Part shown: in pieces, positions 49,280-62,207 of the stretch
How positions within the stretch are numbered: position 1 is the first letter of the stretch
How the letters are laid out: every line of letters begins with the position of its first letter
Source of the DNA: Gibbula magus
Lineage: Eukaryota > Mollusca > Gastropoda > Trochida > Trochidae
DNA: 64,000 nt
Direction of reading: 5' to 3'
Assembly (NCBI GenBank): GCA_936450465.1
Contig: OW388304.1
Coordinates: 8,624,700 to 8,688,699 of the forward strand
Position numbers and translations under genes: made by a program
Notes under the pieces: generated by a model
Databases searched by the model: none
Told to the model about the DNA's origin: nothing
Seen by the model: only the letters and a program-made list of their open reading frames with translations

Positions 49280-50730
49280 TTAGAATAGAAACGCCCTTCC
49301 AAAATAATTGCTATTTTCTCTGTCTGTGTATGAAAACATAAGCGAAAAAACATCTCAATTACTTTCAATGAGCTAAACATGTATTTGTGGCAATATTAAA
49401 AAAACTTTATCAAATACGCAATGGAATTTAACTTACCATTACGGTATGCTTGAGTCTTCACTGAGTTCAGTTAATCGAGATACACATATAACGATATTAA
49501 AAATATTCTGGAAATGAAAATATTTATATTAAATGAACGTGACTGAACCATGACAAATGGGCCTAGGATGGTCAAATTGAAACCATTACTCATGGAGTTA
49601 CTGTAATAACTGTGTTTCATTTCTGCTTGCAATAATCATCAAAATAGTCTATGATCATAACATATATTGAACAATATCAGCAAAAAGATTATGCATTAAC
49701 ACATGGTAAAAGCGTAGAAGCAGATCACGTGTCTATAGTTCTGTAAGTTCTTAAACGACCAAACCTTCTTGATTCACATACGGTCTGTATGATAGAGGTC
49801 AGAATATATATTCTACGTCTGACGTTACGGCAAAACTTCAAAAAGGTTAATTTAAAAACTGTTATTTCATTATTATATGGTATGGAAGAACATATCTCAA
49901 ACAAAACTACTGTTACTGTCTTTCTTTCTACTGCTTTCAAATTCTGATAAGACATTCATTCATACATGTATTGACCTCATCATGAAATTTAGAATGTTCC
50001 GTTACTGCTTGCTGTTGTATCATAAATTGTAGGTAAAATCTAACTTCGTTGCACTGGGATTTCTCCCACAGGTTTCCCAAGAGCTGGAGTGATTTAACGC
50101 TAAGAGTATTTCATGTTTGACTTCTAGTATCATTACAGGAGGAAAGCCCTCAACCGACAATTGAATATGACAGCCGTTTGAATATGGGATTTATGAACAT
50201 CAATCCAACAAGAAACAATAACGCATTAAACAAGCGAGTGATAAAAAAAACAAGTGCACTGTCTGAAACTCTATGGAAACAAAACAGGAGTCACGAGTGA
50301 AGACTTATTGTTTATGCTACTGTTTTTATATGTAACTTGAAACTGAAAATTAAAAAGTTTAACAATTACAAAATGCTTCCCCAGATTGAATAATCCACAC
50401 ATCACAATTCGTCTCCACAAACTACGTCAAGTGGAGATAATACAATATATATATATCAATAATTATGCCGGTACTTTAAAGGCCCCAGACCAATAGTACA
50501 TTGTCAATTTATATACATTCGCTTATATATCAACCTTATGTAGTAATGCAAATGTTTGCCAAATGTGACCATGTGTTTTATGATCACATCAAGCTTTATG
50601 CAATCAGCAATGCTGAAGGGCGTAATTGATGCGAAATGAGACGACTTTCTAAGAAAATGGGCAACTTTTTGAAAATAAATCCCAACTTCCTTGATCACGA
50701 TTTAATAAGTTTCTGTTTTCCCAAACTTGA

Positions 50731-51005
50731 GATGAGGTGAGGTGAGTAGAGGTTTAACGCCGCTTTCAAGAGTATTTCACTTATATCGCGGCTATTAGTA
50801 TTATGGCAAGGAGAAAGCCCACAACGCCATGTGGCTATGCATTGCGGTGCAACGCCATGAAACCTGCCAGCATCGACTGGAACTAGCGAACCATGGGTGG
50901 TACTCGGCTGAAATTCAGTATAGCATTGCACCCAAACCTTACTGCGTGTAGAACAGTTCTCTACTGCAGACAAAGTTGCCGTGCCCCAGGCGGGATTCGA
51001 ACCCC
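50731..51005 (-). mobile_element. tRNA-like SINE, 5'-truncated, inserted in copy 2
   Basis: 275 bp flanked by CCCAAACTTGA at 50720-50730 and 51006-51016; copy 1 has the single, empty site at 35704-35714. Read on minus it begins next to GGTTCGAATCCC, a pol III B box, so the A-box part of the tRNA-like head is missing. It continues with a body, then the core 'agcggcgttaaacc' and a GTGA/CTCACC-type tail. The core links it to the TTAACGCCGC repeats elsewhere. The insertion happened after the duplication. Confidence 0.85.
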
Positions 51006-51207
51006 CCCAAACTTGAAAGGCGTCGGTAAGATAGACATAATTACACATTAAGACATGCAATGTATCAACTGGATGAATTTATATCTACATATTTTCAGCT
51101 TAACTTTGAACAAGGTTGTCAAATGTAGTAAAAACCCAATTAAAGTGTGATGGTATCCGATTCGTTTGTAAATTGATAAAATAATCTACATTTAAACATG
51201 ATATCAT

Positions 51208-51397
51208 CAATTGTGATGAAACTAAGTCAAGGAAATTATTATACTTGAGTAACTAATACAATGAGGATTGAAATCATTGGTGGGTTATACAATGAGGATT
51301 GACACAAATTAAAGTTCATTACACTCTGTATTAATATATCTGCCTTGTTATACTCTTATTCTAAAAGTTTCGAATTGAAAAAATGGTATCGTATCAT
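51208..51397. mobile_element. 190 bp insertion in copy 2
   Basis: Absent from copy 1 (junction near 35910) and flanked by TATCAT on both sides. It holds 'tacaatgaggattga' twice, 30 bp apart. Non-coding; type unknown. Confidence 0.6.
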
Positions 51398-52055
51398 AAT
51401 AAGTTTTGTACTTGTTAAAGGTTCTGAAGACGGACTCTGGTTGTTTTGAATGTTGCCACCTCGAGGTAAACAGCTAAGTACTCATTTCCCATAAATTACA
51501 AAGAATTATTGTGGAACTTATTGTTTATTACAAATCGCAATGATGATTAAATTTTCGTGAAATGGAATGGCATCTTGTAAATAATATCATGACATTTAAG
51601 ATTACGATCCTCCGTCTGTTATTTGTCATTGTAAACAACATTGCTCTGGTGAATGATTGTTAACAAATTTGACATTTGAACAGATGTCTATACATATCAT
51701 TTATCATGTTTTGAGTAATATGATTGCATCATACCAGCTTCTAAAATGCCTCTCAAAGAAGTTATGATTGATAATGTTGGCTTAAAATGGAAACTAATCA
51801 AATTAATTAATACAAGAATAGATCCTTTATTACAGATACAGCATTTTTTCAGAAATAAGTTCAACTACACATTAATTTATCTTTGGAATTACTGTGAATT
51901 ACACAATGTTGGAAGATCACAAAGTTATCAGATAACGGCCCTGTGAGCACCAGAGGAGAACGCTGATTAGCTGTAACATCTGTAACGTCTAAACTACCTG
52001 TAATTGTATACGTCAAATGAGTCTGTCATTAAAGAGGGAATTAGTTACTGAGGTA

Positions 52056-53783
52056 GAAGAAGTTTATTCAATTGAAGTATGTAGGCCATAGGCCCATAAT
52101 ACAGCACGTACATAATGCATGTTTTATAGAGTTGATGCTCTTAAATGCATAGCTTTAACAATGAAAGTTGTTAACATCTTGATGGTAATTGGGTTACATG
52201 ACGACATTAAAACATAAAACTTATCTCTGCTTGAAAATTGAAAATATCTTAAATAAATTCATTTCTTAAATCATCATAACATTTGCATATTATAATAAAG
52301 TGATATTCATCTTCTATATAATTAAATTTACATACATTGCATATTCGCTCATTTCTGGGTTCCTTATTATGCCTACCGGTTTCAACTCTAAGATGACTAG
52401 AGCAACATCGTAAGCGAGCCATTGCATGTCTAAATTTATCACATGTTAAAACAGTTACGTACAATTCAGTGGAAAAACTGTGTTTATACATACAATATAA
52501 ATAAGCCATGGGACCATCTTGAACATCAGAGTGCCAATCTTGTTCAGAACAAAATTTTAATCTATTGAAAAATTCATTTACGAACATAGAAATAGTGTTA
52601 ATACGCTGATACTCCCAAACATACCGAAACCCGAGTGAACATAAACTATCTCTGACATTAGAAGTCCAGTTGACATTACCATTATTAATAGCTTGCAACT
52701 GCATATTATAACATTATTTTGCATATCTGCAATTAGGCATAGCTAAAAAAATTCCCCAGTAGGAAATCACTCTTTTATATGCAAAAGGCCACATCCACCT
52801 CCACAATATGGTTGGACGTTGATGACTTTACACCGAGAAAACGTTTACATGCTTGCATATGTATAACCTCTATTTCCGAACAGATGCCTTTATGTAACCC
52901 CCAGATTTCAGATCCATACAATAATAAGGGACTTACTTGAGAATCAAATATTTTAAAGAAAAGCTTAAACGAAAGAGACCTTAGTTTATGTAATGAGGCA
53001 AAAATACCATATGACACCTTTTTGTGCTTGAAACACCGCATTATGTATTTGTTTCCGCCATGAAAGTGACCTTGGAAAGAATAATCCAAGAACTTTCACA
53101 TTCCAATTTGGTTCCATTAAAATACCACTTTTCTTGATGAGACAATACCCCGCCTTTTTTAAAAACGACAACCTTAGTTTTATCTAAATTTACAGACAAC
53201 TTGTATTCCTCACAAAACGATTGTAAAATAGCTATGCGATGTTGAAGACCAAAAATAGTGTCAGAAATGAAAATGACATCATCAGCAAATAATAATAAAA
53301 ATAGTTCCACTAGTTCCGGATGCATTTGAATACAATGAGAACAATTAGATTTCCTTTGCAAGATCATTGATGAACATTGAAAACAAAAGGGGACTTAAAA
53401 CACAACATTGTTTTAATCCAATAGGACAATCAAACGATTGAGAATACCCATTGCGAGCCCGAACACATGCCTTAACACAGTCATAAATAGATTGTAATGA
53501 CTTACTAAACTTGGAAGATACACCTTGACGTGATACAATATGCCACAACTTCGACCTATCAAAACGAGATCAAAAGCCTTTTTGAAATCCACGAACAAAG
53601 CGTACACCTTGCCTCTCTTCTTAGACAAATAACGCTGAATAACAGACTGGAGAATATACATGTTGTCTACAGTGCTGTAACCCTTCCAAAACCCTGCCTG
53701 ATATTCCACAATCTTACGGTTAGCATCCGACCAAAAAGTTTGTTTAATATAGAAGTGTATAATTTGCTGACCACACTAAGTAA
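52056..53783 (-). pseudogene. 5'-truncated non-LTR retrotransposon inserted in copy 2
   Basis: 1,728 bp flanked by the 13 bp target duplication AGTTACTGAGGTA (52043-52055 and 53784-53796); copy 1 has one empty site at 36558-36570. On minus, several frames give a reverse transcriptase from its first block on: SKLYTSILNKL, QAGFWKGYSTVDN, YALFVDFKKAFD, LLFSMFINDLA, the catalytic FADDVIFISDT near 53289-53257, and SVNLDKTKVVVF. The tail ends in a zinc knuckle CNVCKFNYIEDEYHF near 52320. The endonuclease is missing, the usual outcome of incomplete reverse transcription, and several frameshifts are present. The 3' end lacks a long poly(A). Clade (CR1/jockey/other) not determined. Confidence 0.9.
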
Positions 53784-53922
53784 AGTTACTGAGGTAAAGT
53801 TCAGATGTATTTTCACCATTTTAAATAAAAATAGTTTGACTGTTCCATATCATGGGTTTTAAAAAAATGTTTATTCTGTGTTATTTCTGTCGATCCATCA
53901 AGTGGATCCATCAACGGTCAAT

Positions 53923-54232
53923 GTATCATGCTGTTCCATTGAACTTTTGTCGCCACGTCAATCGACAACATCTCACCGAAATTAATCAATTGCATGTTTC
54001 AGATATTTTGATATCAAAGAACATACATGTATAGTTGATGTGTATTCGCAAATCAATGCAACACTATGATTATTAGTGTATCATGCTGTTCCATTGAACT
54101 TTTGTCGCCACGTCAATCGACAACATCTCACCGAAATTAATCAATTGCATGTTTCAGATATTTTGATATCAAAGAACATACATGTATAGTTGATGTGTAT
54201 TCGCAAATCAATGCAACACTATGATTATTAGT
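53923..54232. repeat. 155 bp tandem duplication inside copy 2
   Basis: Units at 53923-54077 and 54078-54232 begin GTATCATGCTGTTCC and appear identical. Copy 1 has one related unit near 36680-36813. Very recent, or an assembly effect. Confidence 0.85.
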
Positions 54233-54848
54233 GTATGTGTGTGTGTATGTATGCATACTTTGTTAGCAGTCTATATAATGTTTATGTCAACATGTTATGG
54301 CATGTTGTAAGTTGTTAACAGTTAAGAAACAGAAAGTAAGATTATGTAGGGCTGCAACGATATGTTGTTTTCGTATTTTGAGGGATACCTTAATTGGAGA
54401 ATTTTTTTTTATTGAAAACAACTAAAAATATAGACATGATAGGCAGCTCATTTTGAAGTAGATGAATTGGGTAAGTAAGAAGGAATATAACCAAACGAGG
54501 AAGTCTTATTTTGAAGACCTGTAGATGTGTAGGTGCGTCAATCCTAGTTATTATTATTAACTGTAAAGCGTTTCCCTTTCATATTTGAGCCGTGATATAC
54601 ACTTGTAACGTTTGCTTCATGAGCAGTAAGTCACTCATTGATATACAAGTGTCTTGTGTCACGTATTAAGCAGACTGACAAAGAATACCACAGTAACTCT
54701 GTTGCGTATATGTTGCAGGGTTACAAACTGCGTGTTCGTAAGGATTTTGGGCTTTATTCCTTTGAGATATCAATACACCCTGTAAAACAGTAAAACATTC
54801 ATAAGTACAGGTAAATATATATAGATAATCATTGCATCATAACATATA
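54233..54848. other. Copy-2-specific replacement segment
   Basis: Not homologous to 36815-37542 at the same place in copy 1. It begins with a GT-rich run and includes a reversed, decayed left end of the GGTCTTC/CTAGG element (about 54486-54549: 'ttgaagacct', 'caatcctagtt'). Confidence 0.55.
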
Positions 54849-55037
54849 ACAAGTCATACCTCTTAATTAAAGAGACACATACATTACTTATACATTGAGA
54901 TGGTAAGTAGCCTTAGGTAGTTCACATGGTTACGACATTATAATAAATAATGCACTAGATTACTCAATAAAGATACACATGTATGCCAACCACACATGGA
55001 AGGATAATAATGCACAGTGCTCAATATTACATAATAC

Positions 55038-55141
55038 AGTGAGTGAGTGAGTGAGTGAGTTATTGCTTAACGCCGCTTCGGCAGTATCGCAGCCATTTGC
55101 GGCGAGAAATTTAAGTTAAATGCCCAATTTAAAAAATATTT
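55038..55141 (+). repeat. GTGA-tailed TTAACGCCGCTTCGGCAG repeat (copy 2)
   Basis: Counterpart of 37742-37845, with a few substitutions such as 'ttgcggcgag' for 'ttgcagcgag'. Confidence 0.75.
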
Positions 55142-55320
55142 GCAAAATTACATAATACAAATACACGAGATAAAGATGAGTGCTGGATATTAAACTATTC
55201 GACTTTCCTAAAAGTGTTTGCCGTTTAGAGTTATCCCTCTTTAATTTTGCTCTTCAATTTTGAAGATAGCACTTCCGTTGAGTACTCGATGACGTTCACG
55301 TCAGGTCACGATAGCGCGAA

Positions 55321-57442
55321 ATGGGAAAACAGTCTACTGTTGCGTGTGCAGTAATCATCGGGGAAAGCAAGTGGGATCAAGAACTATTTCTCTTCATTCG
55401 ATACCTTCACGGAAAACGCTTCGACAGGCATGGCTTCGTCGATTACGGCTCGTCAGAAATGATTTCTGCTTCACCAAACACACGACCATTTCGTGGTTTG
55501 ACTGGGCCATCTACCCATATCAACGTACCATCAATCTTTCCTATCAAGACTTTCTGCAGCCATTCTGTAAGTTTTTATTGCCTGAAAAGTTTTAATTTAA
55601 AAAAAAATATGACACAGTTATGAAGTTTAGTCGTCATTCGCCATAAGGTTATATTTTCACTTCCGCATCGACTGATATCTTTGTAATATTCGAGACGATG
55701 TTTCTTATGACATATTAATACGTACATTGTGCAAAATAATATTGAAGCTATAAGTGTTTGTAAATATATCTGACCCAATTCTGATAGCTTGCTTAATCTT
55801 ACTCAGATAAACAGTATTTTAATTTAATTTAATTTAATCTTTTGAGATAAATATATTTGAACTGAAGTTGAAAGTATCCGAAATAATTTCTGTGTCCAAT
55901 TGACTTATTAACATTTGAATTTATTTGTATATCAATATTTATTTTAAAAATTAATCTTTCAAGATTTAAAGTATGAAAGTTTATTTTTTTTACAGATTAA
56001 TGACGATAGGTCACAGGATCGAACTGAAGTTGCCGGTGATGATGGTAGTGATGGTGATGATGACAGTGCTGTAGAAGGCCAAATTTCAATTTTTCGAAGA
56101 AATAGGTAACTGGTTCTACATTATTAAAATACTCTTAATCTTATTAGATATCACCTAAATGACCTTTACAAGTAAAAAGTATTTCAGTGTTTAGCTGAAT
56201 GTGAGTCAGGCAATACCTCATATAGATATGACTGTTACCTTTGTAATTTATCTGTACTAATATAATTTCCTTCTATCCGCAGATCATTTGACGAGTTGTC
56301 TGTCCTTCTACATGATTACTGTGGGCCGATATCAGTAGACAGTATTTCCCCTCACAGAAATGCCTTCTGCCAGACACCATCCACAGAGATGTGCACAGCG
56401 TCCACCAAGACATATGACAGTTTCCTGGAAGCCATCTACAGTCGGAAGAAGGACGCAACACCCAAGATCACTGTGGGTATTCAAACAGAATCCAGTCATA
56501 CTTGTGAAGAAGCTAAACAGGTGCTGCTACTACCATTAACTTTTGCAGACATAACACACGATGCTGAGCTAGTTAACTTCTACACAGGATTGAATGATGG
56601 ACATGCGTTTTCATGTTTATTTGATGAATTGTCTGAGGCTTATGAGAGAGAATATTCCTCATCGAAATTTGGAGGTCCAAAAGCTTTGTCATTAATTGAT
56701 CAGTTTTTGATGGTTTTGATGCGACTAAGATTATTATAAGGATATTGATTGTAGATATTGCTAATAGATTTCATACTTCCAGATCCACTTGTGCTCAGGT
56801 AATTAATAGATGGATTAGCCGCATGTACAAGAACATGTCTTTTTTGATATCTTGGCAAAAGAGAATGGTATTGATGCTTCCATGTCAAAAGGCTTCAAAG
56901 ATCTTTTCCCTGAGACGCGTGTTGTTATTGATTGTACAGAGTTATTCACTGAGAAGCCTCATTCTATTGCCAGACAATCCCAAATGTATAGTCACTACAA
57001 AAGCCATATAACTTTCAAGCCTTTAATTGGAGTTACTCCAAATGGTGTTGTGAATTTTGTGTCAGATCTGTGGTCTGGAGCTATTAGTGTCAGGCAAATC
57101 ACTATTGCATCTGGTATATTAAACTTGTGTGAATTTGGTGATGCGGTAATGGGAAGATAAAGGTTTTCTCATATCCGACTTGACAACCCCAAAAGGTTTA
57201 CATTTGATTATTCCTCCACTTAAAAGAAAGAGAAAACAGCAAGAATTGCAAATTTGAGAATACATGTTGAGAGACATATGGAAAGGGTTAAAAACTTTAG
57301 AATATTCAAGGCATCATCCCAATAACTATTTCCAAATCAGTAAACAAAATTTGGAAAATTTGCAATGCACTAACCACATTACTGCCACCACTGAATCCAC
57401 ATGATTGTAACCCAGTTGATGAAAATAAAAATAAAATAAAAA
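55321..57442 (+). pseudogene. THAP-HTH-DDE_4 transposase, broken (copy B)
   Basis: Exons 55321-55566, 55996-56105 and from 56283. It carries the same two THAP-domain frameshifts as copy A. Unlike copy A, exon 3 is open past the linker: ACA CAC GAT at 56554-56562 replaces copy A's stop, giving one frame of 147 codons (56296-56739) through DQFLMVLMRLRL. The later shared shifts near 56735, 56865 and 57155 and the stops after them remain. Catalytic positions correspond to D at 56930, D at 57156 and E at 57269. Differences from copy A are concentrated before about 56.8 kb; beyond that the two are almost identical. Confidence 0.85.
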
Positions 57443-58922
57443 CTAGGATTGCCAAGGCAATACTTAGGTCTTCAAGACTTCTGCTTGACCTTGAACCCCA
57501 TGTTGCACTCTTGGTTATTCATCAGTTTCTCTGCTTTAGTTTGAGCTATCAAACGTGTCTCTATCTTCAGCAGTATTTTTTACAAAAATTCTCCAAAGAC
57601 AATGACCCTTTGAAATTGGAACAATCGCTTGTTAATGGACACTTACATGATCTTTCTCACGATTAAGACAAAATGGTTAATATTTTCATACAATGTTGCA
57701 ATATACAAAATATTGTGCTTTAATTTTCACTTAAGAAGATGCAATCATCATTTAGATTGCATACATAATTAATGCGTTATCTTTTTCTGAATATTCAAGA
57801 AAATACTCTAAATTGCTTAAATTTTGACTCCTTGAGAACGTTTGCGATGGTCGGAGCTTCACTATCAACTTTTTGATGAAAATGTTCAGAACAGTTGTTG
57901 TTCTTGAATTTGTCCATCCGAAGCTGTAAATAACATTTAGATATCAAAATTAGTTAAGCAGTTGTGAGCCTTTGAACTTTGCTGAAAATGGCGATTTTCG
58001 AAAAATGACAATATTCTATGATCAGTCACACGTGACCTATGACAGACACATGATTGAAATTTATTGTCTTCAATACATGACATCTCTAATTCAAAATGAG
58101 CTAATGGTATCGACAGTGGTTTACGATCAACAATTCTACAAAGAAAATAGCCCTCGAAAAGTCTCAAAATCACAAAATTTTACTTTTTTGGGAATATGTC
58201 GAAATTGTGCCAAAACTATCAACTTTTATATGATAATGATATGCTATGGAATTGTTAAGTTGATTATGATAAAGAGATTGCAATAAATAACATTGTCATA
58301 ACTTTATTCCAGACAGAGTAATGGCACTTTGAACAAGGAGCCGAAAAATGAACATTTAAAAAAGGACCATTTTCAAGGGCAGATAATTTTAGTTCTAGGA
58401 CGAAATTCAAAATTCGGGCTAAAGCATTTTATTGAGCAGTTATTCAGCTTTAAAATGAGCTATGACACATACCTGTATGACTTGCTGTGATTAAGGAGAA
58501 GATTTTTAAAGACGCGAACCCTCAAAACTGCGAAAGTTCACAAAATATTCTTTTTTTTCGAAATAGCAAAAAATATATTATTACTGCCGAAAACCACTAT
58601 AGGCCTAATCGATGAGGAATGTTGTTGCTCACATATTGGTGAAAGTTTTGTGCAAATATCATGATTAGTTTTTGAGATATTGAGGTATGAAGTTTTGATT
58701 TCAAGGGGGGATAACTCGCGAAAGAAGTCGAAAATCAAAAAAGTGGCTTGACACAAATCCAGTTTATGTCACAAGGTACAAATGCAGAAAAAATCATGAA
58801 AATCGGTCAAGCGGTTAAGCAGGAATCCTTCGGACAAAAAAGGTCAAATAATAATAAGAAGATAAAAAAAACAAAACACGATAATAACAATAGGTCTTCC
58901 AGACTTAGTCTTGAAGACCTAA
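57443..58922 (+). mobile_element. Nested GGTCTTC hairpin-ended element (copy B)
   Basis: Counterpart of 40148-41630, three bases shorter (an indel near 57885) and with only two or three substitutions seen. Confidence 0.75.
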
Positions 58923-59914
58923 TAAATAATTCCTGCTGATAATGAATCTTTATGATATATGTTTGTTTCATGAATATATTAGACTCTATTCATTTAAGAA
59001 GACGAGAAATGTTTGGAAATCGTTGTACACAAACTGAAATACATTCAGTCCATCTGCTAAACATAATCATCCTTAATTTACAGTATAAGTAAAGGGACAT
59101 AACTCTGATAACATGGTTTATAACTCGAATCTCTATTGAATGAAATGATTTTATTCAGGTTAATTATCCATGGATATCACAAACAATGGGTACATGAAAT
59201 CAAATATGGAAGTGCTCACGATAAGGACTATGTCAGTTACTTTTAAGGGAATTTTTAAATTATATTTAAAATAATATAACTTCTATTGTTATGAATATAG
59301 AATATTTGGTAATCTGTCTTAAAATTTAAAATCATGAACTTTCAGAACTACCTTGATTATCCATTCAGATGGAGAGTAAGTGTAATGTGATAGTGTTTCA
59401 ACGCTTTTGTCCATATCAAACTTGGTGAAAAACATTTCTCAAATATTTAAGATATAATAGAATTTGAATGTTTGTGTTAGCAAGTATAAATGTGTGTATG
59501 ATATATTTGTTATGTTTGTTAATATGGTTGGATACATTTTTTTCAACTATACTTGTGATTCATCACTGTTCATCATCATGACTATATACATGTATATACA
59601 GGAATAAAACTTCGTTTTTTTTACCAGATACCAGCTTATGTTGTGTTCCTCCAAATGCATGCACACACATTTAGTTAGCACTGTGCAATAATAATGAATG
59701 GAATAAACCTGCCCCTTAATTTGTAGACATATTTTCTTGAACAGTTCTCTTTGTTAAACTGAAATCGTGAGCCCTCCTACATCTCATCAAACACATGTTA
59801 CATTCAAGTACATGATGATCCAATATTATAGTATGGGGAACAGTTAAAATATGAAAAGCATTCTATCTGTAATAAATCTCATTTGAGAATCAATTAAATC
59901 AAGCTAAGAGAAAA
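58923..59914. other. Transposon interior without a gene (copy B)
   Basis: Counterpart of 41631-42621; nothing recognised. Confidence 0.5.
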
Positions 59915-62109
59915 TTAGTATAGATAAAGTCCACAATACACACGTCTTGAAAACAGTTCTGGTACAATTGCTGTCAAGTAGATGCATTTAAGCTTTTCAC
60001 ACATTTGCTCCCACTTGAAATCATCGAACTTAATTCTTTGAATTGACATGCCCTTCAATGTCCAAACAACAAAATCACACCACTTTCTCTGCTTTATGGC
60101 CATTTGGCCTTGAACTTGAAAGAAATATGGATGAGTTTCTTAAAGTTTCGAGTGATTGTTTTCATCAAGTGTGCAGAAGAAACTTGTCTGTAGTGCAGCC
60201 TCTTGTGGGGTTTAAGTCTCGCAGAGCTGAAGAACATTTAATCTCTAGAAGTCCCTGAGATGACCCGCAATGTTCACAGTTTTCACAACATACAAGCCCA
60301 TCAGGACTAGCTCCTAAATAAAGATAACTGGGATTAACAATCAGTCCACACTGTGGTACTTTCATGTGATGGTGGGTTTGGGTACTCTTGAGAGTATAAA
60401 GTTGTCTCGAGGCTGCCTCATGCTCAGTGCCCCACTTGGTGTGAACTGATGAAAACTCTCTCCCATATCCAAGAACATGATGGACCAGCCTGTCTGGTTC
60501 AGTAGACGATCTTCGAACACAGACTCTGTCAAAATCTGAACTCGTGATCCTCTCCCTTCTGGCTTCCTTCCACTGTTCTTGCTTGTGTTGTCCTCTTGTT
60601 ACTCTCTCAATCGTGGCTGCTTCTGCTTCAAATACATGAATGATTTCGAAGTAATTTTGGAAAACGTCCTGGCAATGATCTGACGAAAGATCAACAAGAT
60701 CAACATGATCACAAAAACACATACCAACTACTGGTAGTTGTGGAAGACAAACACTCTCAGCTTCAATATCGTTATTGACGAGATGATCAGAATACTTGGA
60801 AGTAGCCAGGACCCATTCACATTTCTTTTTAGATTCACTAGTACATAGCATGTTTCGAAACAGCTCTACGTTTATTGTTGTTTTAGGCATACCAGAGTTA
60901 GGCATACATTCCTTCACTGATGGGACTTCTTTGGTCATGGTTTCTTCTATCTTTCGTTTCATGATAATCTTTCTGCCACTTGACATGAGATTCAAGTCGT
61001 CTGATGTTAAGGGGGCAAGTTTTCTGGCTCTGGGGATGATCCACTTGCATTGTACAGAAGTACATGACTCTCCATCTGTCCTCTTCTGACATATGTCCAC
61101 TAACGCATAAAGCAGAGCCGCAACATGGTTGCAAGATTCCCAAGCGCTGAAACACAAAATACCTAATTTCTTGACACCATTCAAATATAAGAAGGTAATA
61201 TTTACACACAAATACAACTTTATTATAGATAACAATGTACTGTCATACACAAGAAATATTTGTTTGCGCTAAATTATGTTAGATTCGTCTTAATTGTCAA
61301 AATTCCTTATTCAGTTATTTCTCTGCTTAATTATTGTGTGCATTGTTATTTGTCTAAATAAGAGAACTTTACTCTGGTATTCAGTGCCTAGTTAACCTCT
61401 TTTTGTTTTGTACCGGAGTTATGGATGTTTCTCCATAGTGAATTTGATTGGATTTAAAAAGTAGTAACATATTGATATTAACAGTCAGAGGAAAAAGAGG
61501 GGGGAAAATGTAGATTTACCCGGCTGCGCATGTACAGAAAGCTGAATGAACACGACCTGTCACTTTGGATAAACAAACCCAAACATGGTGGTCAGGGTTG
61601 TTACGTTTATCTGTTTTTGGCCGAGATGGTATAACATCACACTTGACGAAGATATGGTCGCATGCATCACTAATAGTGTGAATAGCGACACTGTGGTCAT
61701 GTCTGTCTTCGTAGAATATTGAGGCCTTTAGCTTGCGAATAACTTTCATTGGCTTGTTGTTAACAGTCCGATGAGTGCTCAAAACAAGATAATTATACAT
61801 GTCTCTTTCAGTAAATTCAGGCGACAAATAAAACTTATCCGTCCATCCGCTGTTTAAACAACTCGGATATGGCATATATGAGAACCAACTGGTGTACATA
61901 GCTTTGATGAAATGGAATGTTTCATATCTTTGTCAATAACGTCTGACGGTAGTTTTCTGTAATTTCAGTGCATGACCTCCCCGTGCACGTTCAATAAGTT
62001 CGTCTTTCACACCCGTTACCGTCTGGTTACTCTCTCTAAGATAATTCTTCAACTTTTTGACAGTCATTTGATTAAAATTCATATCATTCACGTCATTTTC
62101 TTCCGCCAT
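59915..62109 (-). pseudogene. SAP-SWIM-YqaJ nuclease-like protein, broken (copy B)
   Basis: Exon 1 is 62109-61520, intron 61519-61147, exon 2 from 61146. It has the same in-frame TGA (61935-61933) and the same 1-base shift before the tail as copy A. The C-terminal segment is better kept: one frame (60103-59915) reads MAIKQRKWCDFVVWTLKG, IQRIKFDDFKWEQMCEKL and AIVPELFS, the usual closing part of YqaJ proteins, because copy A's extra C near 42737 is absent. Only one substitution was noticed across exon 1 (GTCAC for GTAAC in the plus sequence at 61561) and one in the SAP region (62047). Function as in copy A; not intact here. Confidence 0.85.
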
Positions 62110-62207
62110 ATTGCTGTGAGTACTAACCGGAAACGGACAACGTCAAGGGGCATAACTCACAAATCATTTTTCAAGGGAGATAACAACACTTTTAGGAAAG
62201 TCGAATA

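Larger units (their letters stand above)
34593..49601 (+). repeat. Copy 1 of a large direct duplication (15,009 bp spacing)
   Basis: Homology to copy 2 begins abruptly at TGTAATAACTGT (34593 and 49602); bases to the left are unrelated. The order of shared blocks is 34593-36813 with 49602-54232 (copy 2 enlarged by insertions), a non-homologous swap (36815-37542 against 54233-54848), then 37543-46708 with 54849-64000. If the copies are head-to-tail, the unit is 15,009 bp and copy 1 ends at 49601; 46709-49601 would then reappear beyond the window. By eye, mismatch falls from about 6% (34.6-34.9 kb) to about 2% (37.7-39.5 kb) and about 0.2% (39.5-46.7 kb). Confidence 0.85.
55198..62205. mobile_element. 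~7.0 kb DNA transposon, copy B
   Basis: Same TIRs as copy A: TTCGACTTTCCTAAAAGTGT at the left, its reverse complement at the right, TA outside both ends (55196-55197, 62206-62207). Flanking DNA also matches copy A, so this copy arose by the large duplication and not by a separate insertion. Layout, nested element and most lesions are identical to copy A. Confidence 0.85.

Noticed and set aside
51006..51016. tRNA gene suggested by a GGTTCGAATCCC B box
   Set aside because: No cloverleaf or A box; it is a truncated SINE with a target duplication.
37902..62205. Two independent insertions of the 7 kb transposon
   Set aside because: Flanking DNA on both sides is shared, so one insertion was copied by the duplication.
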